Positions 11,600 through 23,300 of a stretch of DNA of 64,000 nucleotides are shown piece after piece. How positions within the stretch are numbered: position 1 is the stretch's first letter; every line of letters starts with the position of its first letter. A model generated the notes under the pieces. It saw only the letters and a program-made list of their open reading frames with translations, searched no databases and was not told the DNA's origin. A program made the translations under genes and the position numbers. Source of the stretch: Takakia lepidozioides (Eukaryota; Streptophyta; Takakiopsida; Takakiales; Takakiaceae); assembly GCA_030704615.1 (NCBI GenBank), contig CM060731.1, forward strand, positions 19,592,001 to 19,656,000. Direction: 5' to 3'.

Positions 11600-11679
11600 T
11601 TTGAGGCATATGGTTGGCTGAGAGAGATACAAGAATGTTTCCAACTCTATATTTCCCTCAGCCAACTATACGCCTCAAA
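11600..11679. repeat. Foldback, 23-bp arms with 34-base loop
   Basis: The left arm 11600-11622 (TTTGAGGCATATGGTTGGCT then GAG) pairs with the right arm 11657-11679 with two mismatches out of 23. The size is compatible with a miRNA-like or foldback-element hairpin. No open frame overlaps it meaningfully. Confidence 0.65.
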
Positions 11680-11834
11680 GTGTGGATAACGGGAGAGATG
11701 ACGACCTGTGACGCTGTAATAGACCTACATCTGCTGCTGCTAGGACAGTTCCCTCTCGGGACCGGATCATGCAGTTGCGTGAGAGAGTGCCTGGTCGAAG
11801 GTCCCAACGAAAAGAGCATTAAGAATGCTACCAG

Positions 11835-12299
11835 ATGACGCATCCAGTGCACAGCGGCGGGAGAGAGATCCGCAGCAGCAGAGCTGTGGACGCCCCTCAC
11901 ACTTTAAAGAGCAGAGTTATTAAAAAAGCCGACTTCTCAGGACATTTTAAAGGGGATAGACATGGCACGTATAGGCACCATCCCAGCAACTTCCCGCACA
12001 TGGGGCGAGCTGGATCCTTCACTGCCACTACTGTGATCAGAGCCATCCTCCACTCTGCTGATCTAGAGGAAGGGGAGAGCAAAACCTGCGCCGCGATCCA
12101 CTGGCTCCGTGACAGTGATCAGTCCCAAACCCAGCAGCTCCACCTCCACGCCCTCGTGTCCGCTTGCAAAACCACAAAGTTACATACAACCATCGCACTA
12201 ATGCTTTACATGAACTCAGATATAAACTTAATAACTAGCATCATCGTCATGCTTGGCTGGCCTTGCTGCACTTATGTGTACAGACAACCCCATCACTGA
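11835..12299 (+). other. Unassigned open frame, 154 codons
   Basis: Open from ATG at 11835 with no domain, signal peptide or repeat that I recognise. The composition is His and Thr rich. The opposite strand is also partly open (11897-12082). Possibly chance; listed because it is the longest frame between 8.8 and 20 kb. Confidence 0.2.
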
Positions 12300-14560
12300 C
12301 CTGTGCTTAAATATATAATAAAAGGGCTTGGCAACGGTAGATGTGACACTTGAGAGAGCGTCACTTGGTAAGCTTTCCCCTAGTGAACTAGGACTATACT
12401 ACATATAACTTATGTGTGTGTAGTACAAGGGACCCCTTGTAAGCTTCAGAGTGTAGTACACTTTACTTTGGGGGAAAGGGAAACTTGTGTAGCATGTGCA
12501 ATACAAGCCTCTGGGGTCATCAATGGCAGGACACTTGATTTTGAGGGGAAAGGAAAACTTGCTGTACATTTGTGCTGTTGATTTTTAAATGTTGTGAGGA
12601 TCATTTGCATTGAAGGCTGCTTTGATTGTTGGGTAGTGGGCTCCTGAATTTTCTGCCTTCCATTTATTGTTGAAGTTTACCCACCTCCGTACCATTTGCT
12701 GCTGGAGCCCTGCCCATATTTTTTTAACCTCCCCCAGCTATTACAAGTCTGAAAATTTATATACCCCATATCTAGGAAATATATAGTGCTGCAGGTGATG
12801 AGAGCATTCAAGATTGAAATATCCATGTCTAGTTGATAGTATCAACTTGATACATTGAAAAGGTCCTACACTACCATGAACGTGGTACTGTTATAAGTAC
12901 AAAAATTTGGCTTCGTGCCTGTTTATTGTGTCATAGATTCGCCCCCTCGCCTTCACGTTTGGATGATTGATATACCTCCGGTTTTCTCTTACAGTGTAAT
13001 AAGAACCTTTGTCATAGACTTGGATGTCAGAAGGCCCTGACGCTTACAAGGGTTACTTTTTTGGATGGCCCTTTACGCTGTGAAGAGCTGCTAGGGCACA
13101 TATGACAAGCTTACTTAACCACCCTAAAAACGTGGGATGTGATGAGCGGTTGCGTCTGCTATGGAAAGCATTAGGGAGCATAGGAGTGCATAAAAGTAAA
13201 TCAACCAAAAATTAAATTTCGTGAATATGTCAAAACTACACCAAAAACGCGCGGCAGGGCCTTCCTTCCCTTCAATCCCCCCACAAGCAAGAGCAAAAGA
13301 AAAAACATTAAAATATCTATTTACCTAAATTAATAATCATATATATATATATATATACATATATAATCATACAAGGGGTAGATTAGTATGTAGGACATCA
13401 GATTTACATACATTGTATGATATGTGATATTCAGATATTTTATTTATCTATTCTATCTAAATTAATAATCGCATATCAGACATTAAGGGGTAGATTTTTT
13501 TTATTTTTTTATTTTTAGATTAGTATATAGAACATTATATTTACTGTGAACCGGAATTTATTTATTTATTCCATTTATATGCAGTACCCAATTGTCATAC
13601 TCCTCCAAAAGCCCAATGCTCCACAAACCAGGATCAAATTCCACATCAGCCCAAATCCATAGCAAAGGCAATAATGAGCTTGAGCAGTTTTTCTCACTCT
13701 CTCTTATTCTGGAGTCTCTAGTGGTTGGCTGTTATGTGATTTCTTTAACCGGTGGTTCCGATTACTTCAGATATTGCAAAATTAATAAGCTCCTGTTCCG
13801 TTATTTCAATCTGGCTATCCATGTGATATAAGGTGACAACCAAGTAACCAAGTTGTAGCCTTGTATTCAAGTGTTAATTTGTAAAAATTGCCATAAGTTA
13901 CTATTCTGGGGGCTGAAATTTACCCAATGGCGGGCCCTTAAGGGTTAATAAAGTATTTGGGCTTTGTCCCTTTGGCAAACAACAATTAACAATTAACAAT
14001 TAACCTTTGAATATTGGCTATTCTTCTCAGGCAGGTTGTTTTTATGCTAGGTGCCAGTCCCTAACTGGATCAATTACGGTCTACCCTCCATATGTGTTAC
14101 AGGAAGATAATAGGAATAATGTAAGAACTTAATGGACGCGTGTGATCTGACGGTGCTTTCGCCGGCAGCCTTGGTTCCTCCAGCAGGGCCCCTGTCAAAT
14201 TCTCCCCACCCCCTCTTACCTCAGTTTCACTATTAAGAAATTAAGAATCTGAGTAGGTTGCAAGCTGTGGTGGGTGGCCTGATGGTAAGGTGCAGGTGGC
14301 AAGGGTTGGGGATCAATTCTTGCTGGGAGGCTCTTGTAGTATAACCCTGGTCGATGTAACCCTCCAATTGGTGTAACCCTATGTAACCCCGGTTTCTCAT
14401 TTAACTTTGGTTAGTCCATTTTATACTTAGCCACATTTGGACTTAGTCAAATTTTGAGACCAAGTGTGGGTTATAAGGTTGGAAAATCTTGCCAAAGAAG
14501 GTGATAGCCCTGTAGATTTTTTCCCATGGTTCAATTCAATAAGTAAAACGCGGATACCGT
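12300..14560. other. Intergenic, AT-rich, simple repeats
   Basis: An (AT)n run lies near 13338-13358 and a short AACAATTAACAATTAAC tandem near 13980-14005. A weak open frame at 13592-13831 has no recognisable domain. Otherwise nothing was seen. Confidence 0.5.
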
Positions 14561-14745
14561 GTTTGAATTATGATCGCTTTTACGCGACCAAGGGGGACCA
14601 CCCTCTAAGCCTAAGTATTCCTCAGTGACCGATAGCGTACGAGTACCGTGAGGGAAAGGTGAACACCGACTGGAGTTACACACCTCATCGTGTAACCCGA
14701 TGTAACTCCAAGTGGGGTTACACACCTCGTCATGTAACCCTGACT
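14335..14745. repeat. Recurrent TGTAACCC motif
   Basis: The heptamer GTAACCC/GTAACTC recurs about eight times, often as GTGTAACCCxATGTAAC. Copies lie on both sides of the mitochondrial rRNA fragment, suggesting that the fragment is embedded in a local low-copy tandem array. Confidence 0.55.
14585..14662 (+). pseudogene. Mitochondrial 26S rRNA fragment in nuclear DNA (NUMT)
   Basis: About 78 bases match the conserved large-subunit rRNA segment with CTAAGCCTAAGTATTCCTCA, then GACCGATAGCGTAC and AGTACCGTGAGGGAAAGGTG. The wording AAGTATTCCTCA and GCGTAC is that of plant mitochondrial 26S rather than chloroplast 23S or nuclear 25S rRNA, as far as I recall the consensus. It is too short to be functional. 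The sequences on both sides are unrelated to rRNA. Confidence 0.75.
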
Positions 14746-14762
14746 AGAGTTTACACTCCTTC

Positions 14763-15560
14763 AGTTCCATGTCACTCTAAAGAGACAGTGGGGAAGATTT
14801 GACAGCTTGCTCCACGATTTGCTCAGCCTGGTAGAATTGCTGCCGGCCCCGCCTTAAATTTGCCTCCCTACCGCTCTAGATTAAATTTGTGAGTTAATGA
14901 GATATGATGTCTTCTGTCACCCTGCCAAGATTGTGATCGAGCGGTGGGCCTGCCTAGGGGCTATCTCCGCTGGGTCTCCGACCGTCCCGTCCCAACCGTG
15001 GAGTGTCCAACCAGTCCTTGTAAAAAATACCGTCGCCCATGTAACCAAGGTATATAACATTTGACGTGGAGATGCTCTAACACAATACACTTAAAATTTG
15101 CTTTGTAACATTATCGGGAGTAAGAAAAAAATAACCGTTAAAAAGGGTTAACAGATATGGAGGGAACATTTATGGAGGGTATTTAACGTCCTTTTTCATC
15201 TCTTTTATTATAGATATATGCCGGTTATTTGAAAAAAATTAAGAACGCCAAAACTTGAAAACAACCTCTTTCAAACAGGCACCCAGCACAAGGCTTAGGA
15301 GACACCACCCAACAAATGATTATACCACACCCAACGTGGCAGTAGGATTTAAGCCAGAATCACTCAATTCACTATCCAACTGACTCCCTACCGACTGGTG
15401 GTTGGTTATGTGTAATCTCAACATTAGATTTTTTTTTTTTTTTCCAAAGGAAATCTGGGAGCGACTGCTCGAGATTTTGTTATTGAATGCCTCATAGTAT
15501 AGTATAGCAGTGTAATACAGTATAACAACTGGTACTAGTATCTTCATTGCAGAGACTTTT
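14763..15560. other. Intergenic, no gene seen
   Basis: Contains a poly-T run near 15430-15443 and no supported coding frame. Confidence 0.5.
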
Positions 15561-15579
15561 AGGTTCTTTTATTCCCTCA

Positions 15580-15770
15580 TTTGTTGGCTCTCTTGTAGAG
15601 AGAGACTTTGCATCATGTTGAAGTCAACGGAGAAAATGTGGTCAAAGGACCTTACACCATGTCAAGGCTCTCATTGGTGTGTTGTGCTGAGTCATGCTCC
15701 CTACTCTTACCTTCCTCTTATGTTCTGCCAAAGCAAGAGAGCCTATTGCCGGTTGAGGCTTGTTTGCTTT
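15580..15770 (+). repeat. Dispersed repeat, copy A
   Basis: This stretch matches, in reverse orientation, 58605-58800. Shared landmarks are CTCTTGTAGAGAGAGACTTT, GGAGAAAATGTGGTCA and TGTGTTGTGCTGAGTCATGC. Short frames in both copies keep similar residues (VNGENVV, LVCCAESCSL), but each also carries changes that argue against a gene. An unclassified interspersed repeat. Confidence 0.75.
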
Positions 15771-17230
15771 TGGCATGTCTTCCCTATGAGACGTACTGAG
15801 ATCGAATCTCTTCTCTCTTCCACTTTCTTTGTCAGACTACATAGCTCGAGCATGAAGCAAATTGCACCACTCAACTTCATTGTTTGACTTTTCCGAACTG
15901 TGAAGACTTGGTCTCCAGTGCGACTACCGAGAAATTCCGACTCCCATGAACATGTGGACCAAGTCGGACGTAAGAATGAATCATATAATCCCGAAGGTCT
16001 CTTGGAGCTGAACTTGAAAAAGAAAAACGAGTGAATGCACCCTGAAAACATGCACTAGACAAACAAGCTCTCATCTTCCGTGAATGAGTTGCAGTGCAAT
16101 GGCAAGTCACTGCACGTCGTACCACGGGAAGTGTGAGGAAACAGCAATTCACATGGAAGCCAACATCTGAGGGCCCCATTCATATTCTCCTTTTCTTGTC
16201 TCGGGCAATAAAGAGTGCTCCGGCCATACCTATCGCAACTACTGACAAAGAAGTTGCAGTGACCTTCCTGCTTTTTTTCGGAAGCAAATTGACAAAGATG
16301 GAAAGGCTGCACAGACTTTGTTTCTTTATTTCGATATGCTTGTTTTTAGGAATCCCAGTGACTGGCGACGGCTATCGAGACAAGCCCTGTTTTTTTTCTC
16401 TCTTTTCCAAAATCGTCATAATAAGGGCCACATGTAAGTTCTACCCAGCGCCTGTGGCCAGAATACAGGTGGCAGGGTTAGAAAAGGGGCTATATAACAG
16501 GTGTCACATTCTAACAAGTCCACGTAGGAAAAATTTGGCTTCCGATATTTAACCAGTGGCGCTTTCTGGCAATTTTTTTGATTTTTACTCCTGTAATTCT
16601 TCTGAAAAAGTAGCTGACCCGTTTTCCAGGTCGAAATCTGGCGATTTCTTGCCAGATTTAAAAACAGTGGAGACAAGTATTTGTTTTTTAAAAAATATTT
16701 TAGAGGGGATGGTCACGACCCTCGCATAAGTTTCTTCTCATTTTTTAGCTAAATTTATTATAATTAAATTAAATTAGAAGTATGTTTGAAGCTGCTGGTA
16801 GCTCAGTGCAGTTGTGTGACTCCAGTGGTTTGTTGGACTGGAAGTAAGATTTTTGCTGTTCCTGGTCCGAATTATTTTTGATATAACCTCTATGAAGGTA
16901 CTTTGTACACATGAGAGATATTTCCTACAAGATGCTATGATGAATATACTATGGGCCACTTTAGACTGCGGACCAAGACCAACTCAAAATGCAATGATCA
17001 TGATATCCCAAATTGTGGCAAGGCAATTCTTGAAGGTCGAAAAGGGGGAGAGGATTGGAGCGGCCAATGGGGAGTGTTGGAATGGGTGATATGTAAGGCC
17101 ACGTGTAGAGGCTAGAGTAGAAGTAGGATATGTGAGACAGTGGGCCATCCTTTTAATTCTAGAGCTTTCCAAATTTGGACACAATAAGATAATTTATTTC
17201 TAAATGAGTGGACCTTACTTAGTAGACCTT
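15771..17230. other. Intergenic, scattered short frames only
   Basis: Short open frames on both strands (for example 16094-16552 plus, 15743-16051 minus) show no domains. No supported gene. Confidence 0.45.
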
Positions 17231-17235
17231 TATTT

Positions 17236-17322
17236 CTAAAAGGAGGTAAGCCTTCCACCTCATCTTTCCCACTAGAATTCCATATTGGGGAAAGATGAGG
17301 TGGAAGGCTTACCTCCTTTTAG
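17236..17322. repeat. Perfect hairpin, 35-bp arms, 17-base loop
   Basis: The arm 17236-17270 (starts CTAAAAGGAGGTAAGCCTTC) is exactly complementary to 17288-17322, with the loop at 17271-17287. No mismatch was found in 35 pairs. The right arm ends on the first base of the adjacent MITE. Such a transcript would fold into a long perfect stem typical of a young miRNA or siRNA precursor, or a recent foldback duplication. Confidence 0.85.
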
Positions 17323-17778
17323 GGCCAACTTCCATGTCCGGGCCATGACAATATTGCACTAGATGACAAAAATGACACCGGTGCTTCCATGTGTTAATTT
17401 TCACCGGTGCCCAAATATCGGTGGCCGACATCGGTGAGCGCCATACCGGGGAATTTGGCGCCATAGTTCATGGCCGATAATCGGTAATCGCTTTTGACAG
17501 GTTATATTGGGTTACCATGTCTCTTCTACCTTGCCAAGAAAGTCACCTTTGTGCACATTGCTTGCCGGGACCCTCCACACTCTTTGCTTGCGGGACCCAC
17601 CCTTCGCCAAGTGACATGCTCAATTGGTCCGGGCCCTGCGAGGCAGACCTACTGCCTGATTGCTTTCGACCCTATGCACATAAAAACAACCATCCATGCC
17701 ACCAGCCGGCCATGCTCCACCGACATCGGCTAACTTCGGATAACTTGGCTTGGAGGGCCGGGACATGGAAGTTGGCCC
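17322..17778. mobile_element. MITE, PIF/Harbinger (Tourist)-like
   Basis: A 457-bp non-coding element. The left terminus GGGCCAACTTCCATGTCCGG matches the reverse complement of the right terminus, with one G/C difference within about 23 bases. A TTA triplet flanks it on both sides (17319-17321 and 17779-17781), the usual Harbinger target duplication. The interior is rich in CCGGTG/ACCGG motifs and codes for nothing recognisable. Confidence 0.8.
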
Positions 17779-17781
17779 TTA

Positions 17782-18780
17782 TGCTTCATTTTAAGTTTTG
17801 TAAGTATTGGTCTTGCACTTACACACACCAACTTTGCTCCCTACTATATTAATGTTTTAATATGCATTAATATGCATCTACAGACCAAGATCTGGACCAA
17901 TTTGCTTCAGATTGCTGTATAATTTACTTGGTCTTGGTCGGTTAGTTGAAAGTGGTCTTTACATGTTGAAGCTAAACTCCCGACCTAGGAATATGCTCTT
18001 TTCCTTTGTCGGTGCACTACAAGTCAAGGGGAAAATAACCCTGTAGAGGTACTAAGCAGATAAGGGAGAATCAAACACAGAGGAGCCAGAGCCTAGGGCC
18101 AATCAACTTGCTGTGCAGAGCATCATGGTTGCTTCATCCAAAACATCAAGCACATCCAGTACATCGTTTGATCACCCGAAAACAGCCTTGAGCATGATCG
18201 CTCTTTTAATTAAATAAGCAGAAAAGCCTAATCTTGAAATCCACATGCATGGCTTCTACTTGTATGTCAGATTACAGGACCTCAAGGACCACACCTTAGC
18301 ACCAACTGTCTTATCACATTACTGTTAACATAGGACAAGCCCAGTTTTGCCAAAGATAGCTTACATCCTAAAGACAACGACCATCAACCATTTTTCATCC
18401 AGCCATTAATGAAAGAGGATTTGTTAATAGGCGGAATACATGGCCCCACATACGTGAAGCTATCCCGTGCGAGGGAAGCGAGCTCCTGCGAGGTAAGATC
18501 ATTATACCAAACCAAAAACCAAGCCAATGCCGTACCTAATAATAAGCATCCGGCGCGAGAGGGATGAAAATCCCTCAGAGAGAAAACCTTGCACCTGCAA
18601 AGTGGGCTAAGGACAAAACTCTATGGGGGAAAACCCCAATCACATTACAAATGATGCAGAAACTATCACAGAGTCCTAACACCCCGAGAAGTTCTCCACC
18701 TCCTCAAGCACCGAAGCGAATTGGGCAATGGGCCTTTATGAAACGAAATCACACAAATAATGAAGACTACAGATCGTAAG
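17782..18780. other. No supported gene
   Basis: Short frames only. A plus-strand frame at 18564-18779 has no domain. Confidence 0.4.
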
Positions 18781-18929
18781 ATCAAACACCAACTTGCAGT
18801 GAATCAGGGAATCCACATGCACAGGGTGGTCAATAGGTGGAGCAGTAGAATGTTGAGGTAACAATACATATTTTCGACCACGTAGTTTCTTAGTGATCAA
18901 ATAAGGACCCTCGATTTGTTTAGAGGCTT

Positions 18930-18930
<1 letters not shown>
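18781..18930 (-). pseudogene. Possible integrase C-terminal fragment
   Basis: Minus-strand reading KASKQIEGPYLITKKLRGRK then YVLLPQHS and HPVHVDSLIH has the look of the SH3-like integrase tail of Ty3 elements (W/I-x-GPY-x-I). No other part of such an element is adjacent, because the LINE 3' end begins immediately to the right. A tentative call from motif shape only. Confidence 0.3.

Positions 18931-18965
<35 letters not shown>
18931..18965. repeat. (GA)n run forming the 3' tail of the LINE
   Basis: About 35 bases of GA dinucleotides. On the minus strand it reads (TC)n directly after CGGAGTCTTC, the end of the LINE 3' region. The same tail (TCTTCTCTCTC) ends the small insertion at 61293-61371. 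Confidence 0.75.
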
Positions 18966-18968
<3 letters not shown>

Positions 18969-19749
18969 CTCCGGCCAAAGCCGATGTAACTAAGAGTCAC
19001 TTCGCCTTACGGCTACTGCCCCCTTTCGGGGTGGGCCTATAAAGAGAACAGATGTCCAGGGGACACCGGGTAACCAGGAGGAGGTAGTAAATAGGGGACG
19101 GTGTCTAGGGTACCTAGGGTATCCGGGGGTGCCCCAGGATACCCTGGGATGCCGCAGAGGGGTTGGACTCGAGTTGTTGCTTATTGGTGATGATGGCAGT
19201 GAGGGAGCGGAGGGCAATGAGGTGGATGGCTTTAAAGCATTTGTGGATATGGAGAATAGGGATTTTAAGATTGTCATGTAACGCGTTTATACTGGCGATA
19301 TGAATCCCACCTCTAGTACCTGCTGTGATAACTGATAAGGGGCTGGTGCGCCACCCACACTGACGGATGACGAGGATGAGGGAGGCATATTTTTGTCGTT
19401 TCTCTAGAATGGAGGGGGGCTGGGCATCGGTTATTACAGTATGTGAATTCAACGAAGTGAATGGTTAATTCTGGGCCATTGGAGGGCTTCTTGTATGTGG
19501 GAGTCAGGAGGGTGAGCAAAGCCGCGACCGGACCACTTGTGCTGGGTGGCAAGACCAGTGGCGCCAAAGATGCAGTCTCTATGGTGTGGACTAACATATG
19601 AGGTAAGTTCCATGGGGCACGTGAGTGGGTTAGAGTAGTAGGAGTGAATAAGTTGGAAGGAGGAGATTAGGAGGCTAAACAGTTCTCTGGGGATAGTACT
19701 ATGAGTGTGTGCTTGTATTAGTTTGGATTGGACGCGGGGTTTTCTGGAG
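18966..19749 (-). pseudogene. LINE, 3' portion (left of the nested transposon)
   Basis: Minus-strand continuation of the reverse-transcriptase ORF after the 10.8-kb insertion. Immediately after the insertion the frame reads SRKPRVQSKLIQAHTHSTIP and continues with several frameshifts to about 19114. The last 75 bases (CCCGAAAGGGGGCAGTAGCC ... GGCCGGAGTCTTC) form a conserved 3' end also found at 61293-61371. This part would encode the C-terminus, for which I recognise no domain. Confidence 0.75.
19741..19749. repeat. Left target-site duplication of the 10.8-kb element
   Basis: GTTTTCTGGAG ending at 19749 corresponds to TTTTTTTGGAG at 30571-30581: 11 positions with two differences, or one T-run slip plus one change. 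This fits the 8-11 bp duplications made by Mutator-like transposases. Continuity of the LINE frame across the site supports it. Confidence 0.65.
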
Positions 19750-19935
19750 CAACGACGCAATGGCGTGAGCCTTGTGCATGAGCACGCGAGCATATGCTCA
19801 CGCCAGTTGACGTGGCGTGAGCCTGCACCCACGCTGACGTGGCGTGAGCGTGATGTCAGCAGGCTGATGTAGCGGCAAATGATGACGTGACACTGCGCCG
19901 TAATCTGTCACGTCAGCATTAACATGCGCCGCCTA
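19750..19935. repeat. Left TIR and subterminal repeats
   Basis: The terminus CAACGACGCAATGGCGTGAG is followed by interleaved direct and inverted copies of GGCGTGAGC/GCTCACGCC and TGACGTGGCG up to about 19920. TGACGTGG is also a bZIP-type core, so these repeats could bind the transposase or host factors. Confidence 0.85.
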
Positions 19936-20385
19936 TAACCGAGGATGGTCCTATGACCGTGGGATTAATGCAGGGAATCCTTGGTTGAATACAATCAAGA
20001 CTACCATGAGGCCTACAATTGTAGCATCCAACATTGTGCAATTACAAATGTTTGTTTCACTTTTACAATTACAAGGACGAGAAAATATCCTCACAAAGTG
20101 TGCGCCATAGAGGTTGCTACGGGAAGATCTTGCTCCCTCCCCAAATAACAATGAGAGTTAGGATCATCTTCAAAAGATGATTACAGTGCATAGCGACAGG
20201 AAGACATGTAGACTTCGAACAGTGCAATGATGCATGTGCTTTTAAAAGTTGTCACTCAGAGCTCACTCAGTATAGTTGGAAGCATAATGGAGGGATAAGG
20301 AACGCCATATCATTGCACCGCCGACGATGTTGCAAACGAATTGATTTGAATTGAATTTCCATGACAATGTTGCAAATTGCACATT

Positions 20386-23300
20386 TCATAGCATGGTCGT
20401 CCACATACCACATTGCATAGTTGATGCTACCCATGTGTTGTATCCCGCTGCAATAGAGTATCGACCTCGTTGAAACTCAGAGTGGCCTGGTGAAACGAAG
20501 TTGTCACGTTTGGGATCGCAAACCATTATCTTAAAAAATATGAAATACAAATGTTTGCAGGGTATGAATTTACCTCTCTTGCCCAAACTGGTTGATAGCA
20601 TATTCACAAAATCAGGACATGTGCAATTGGGGAAATTGGAAACCGTGATGTCGTAGGCCCTATCATGAACAGCAGATATCGAAGTGATTATTGTGTACAC
20701 CCGATCATATCCTGGATCGGGCACTTCCGTGGTGCTTGCAACACGAGCTTGGAGCATTCTTGCGGACTCTACTTTGCCAAAGTGTTCAGCGGTTGGAGGG
20801 AAACGCTGAACCAGCTTTCCATCTCGTTTGGTTGGCCACAAGTGAGGATTTGCCGGAGGGACCCGAGAGGATACAGAAGTAGTAGCACATGCATGCAGTT
20901 GGGGTTGTCTCGCAAGGGAAAAGCCTGTCTCCTCCAGCATTGCAATCTCCTGACTTGTGAGATATGTTCCCACCTTGACGGGCCAAACGGTTGGAGGATC
21001 TGGCTTCATCACCATGGAAGGACGCACAGTTCCATGCACACATATGCCACAATCATCTGCGCATGTGGTTCTTGGCTTCTGGTTGGCCGTATGGACGCAT
21101 CAAACCTGTGAAAGTCGGAGCAGGAGTCCGGGCACCACCTCTGGATATAGATGAAGTGCACTTCTCGAAATTAGTTGCCCTGATTGCTGTACATTTCACA
21201 CGAGACCCTGCACTTGTGCGTTCTATGTGCCGAACGTGGTCGGGGCATGCGGACTCCAACACATCAAGGGGGTTGTTTCTCTCCTGCACCATTTTCAGTG
21301 ACATTGTTTGATGCTGGAGCCTGCCATCGTGTTGGAGGTTCCTCAAGAATGGAGGTTCCGGACATGGATCTGTCATGCAGAGTAACACGAGGCTTCGAGA
21401 AGTTATCACGGTCTACCCTGTGCGAATCGGAATCCAAACCAGGTGGAGTGTTCAATTTCCTCTTACAAGAGCCAAATCTCTCCTCCCCTTCAAGATGTGG
21501 AACTCTAGAAACAAGTGGCATTCCCTGGGCATACATGCTCACCGCCCGTGCTATCTTGCTTGGATCCCCAGATCTGTTTGCAGCACGCAACATCAACTCC
21601 AGTTTGTCCGGACCCTTGCCACCAACCCCACCTCGCAAGAAATCACGGTATTTGGTTTGTTATTGCAAGGCACGTATCAGATCATCTGTTGTTGCCACAT
21701 ACAAATCCCGACCTCGTTTCCCAGACTGTTGCAACCATGCGTTGTGCACAGTCTCTGCCAAATTGTAGGACGACATATCCGCCATTTCCTCAATGGATAT
21801 GTTCTGCAAAGTGGAGAACCACACTTCAGAACAGTGCACAGGAAACAACATAAAAAAAGCAAGGAGAGCAAAATTTGGAAAGCAAATATATGAATAAAGC
21901 AAGCAATAGAAGCCTCGCACCATTGTCATGGCTGCTCCCCACTCTCTGTACCGGAAGTGCCAAAACGCCAGCCAATCTTCCAATGCTCTCATACTCTCAA
22001 GCGATGCAGCTCCAGAAGAGAACCACCAGGCATGAATTGTCTGGAACAAAGTGTCCGCCTCCTTCATTGTTCTAGCATCTTTGTACTCTTTGCACAATTT
22101 ACGGTGCTGTGTCTGCATCTCTGCTTTGATGTCCGACTTTGTATGTTTCTCTAGAGATTGTGTCCAATGGAATAGACATGTACGCTCTCTTCCCGACATT
22201 GGCACTTTTGGGTCGTCTGATCCGAAGACAATTCGAACTGCATTGAAATTCGCCTAAGCACTATCTGCCATGAAACTAGCGAAATTTGGAGATGGCACCC
22301 CACGGCAGCCCATAACACGTATCAGGGAATTCCACATGAGCTTCTGGGATTCCGTATCCACGGATTGCATGTCACAAACTGCAATTGTCATAACTCGTTG
22401 GTACACTGGATCGTAGACATGACAAGCCATTGTCGTCCAATCTTTCACTCGTTTCACATGATCAAACATAAGAAAACAATTATGTAGATCCCCAGTCTTC
22501 TGCATCCGCTTCACGAGGCTAACCCCACTGCCATCCCCAGCAGTCGACATTTTGAAAAGAAATACTTTGATGGCACCTTGACCTGGAAAAACATTGTCCT
22601 GGATAAAGTCGTATTTGCTCAGTCGTTTCAATTCCAAAATGTTGTCTATGTAGCCTCTGATCCCAGAGCCCATTCTCAATGCATTGATCTGATGCCGAAT
22701 GTTATGTGAACTCAAAGTGGAGAAATGATCCATGACAACGTTCAATGCTGCACCGTCAAGTTTAGTCCCCACAGAATCCCCTTCACTCAAAATATGGCTT
22801 TCCAAGAAGGACTTGCTTGCGCCAAGAGCAATTGCAGATGTTGTTGCGGATGGGTTTCTCTCGTACTCATGTTTAATCAACCTCGATACTGTCTCAACAC
22901 TCTCCCTGTAATCCCCCTTCGAGACAGGATGGTTATGGAAACCGACATGCACACAAGCTCTTGTCATTGTTTTCAAACGGTGGACAATATAGTACATTAT
23001 TGTTCCGCACAGCGCCAGATAGGATGGTACAAGTTTGCAGAATTTGCAAACGAAAGTGTTTGCCGGTGGAGGAGCAGTCCCAAGCTTAAATGGATTTTCC
23101 GCAAGACCCTTCCACTCGCTTTGATTATGAACCCCAGACTGAAGAAAGTGTCTGCAATTCAAATTATCACACCTAAGGTGTCCATTGCAAACTGTTCTCC
23201 TGAAAACAAACTTGTCATCATTTTGAATATTGGATGTCTTTGTTCTGCACCATGGGTGTCTGGCCTACTTTGTTCAAAGATGTACACAAGTATTGTCAGA

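Noticed and set aside
15320-15547. Minus-strand 75-codon frame with a Lys run
   Set aside because: Contains the poly-T tract read as Lys. No homology seen.
20665-21893. Plus-strand frames over the transposase gene (for example 21184-21768)
   Set aside because: They lie opposite the SWIM and core regions of the minus-strand transposase and show no domain.
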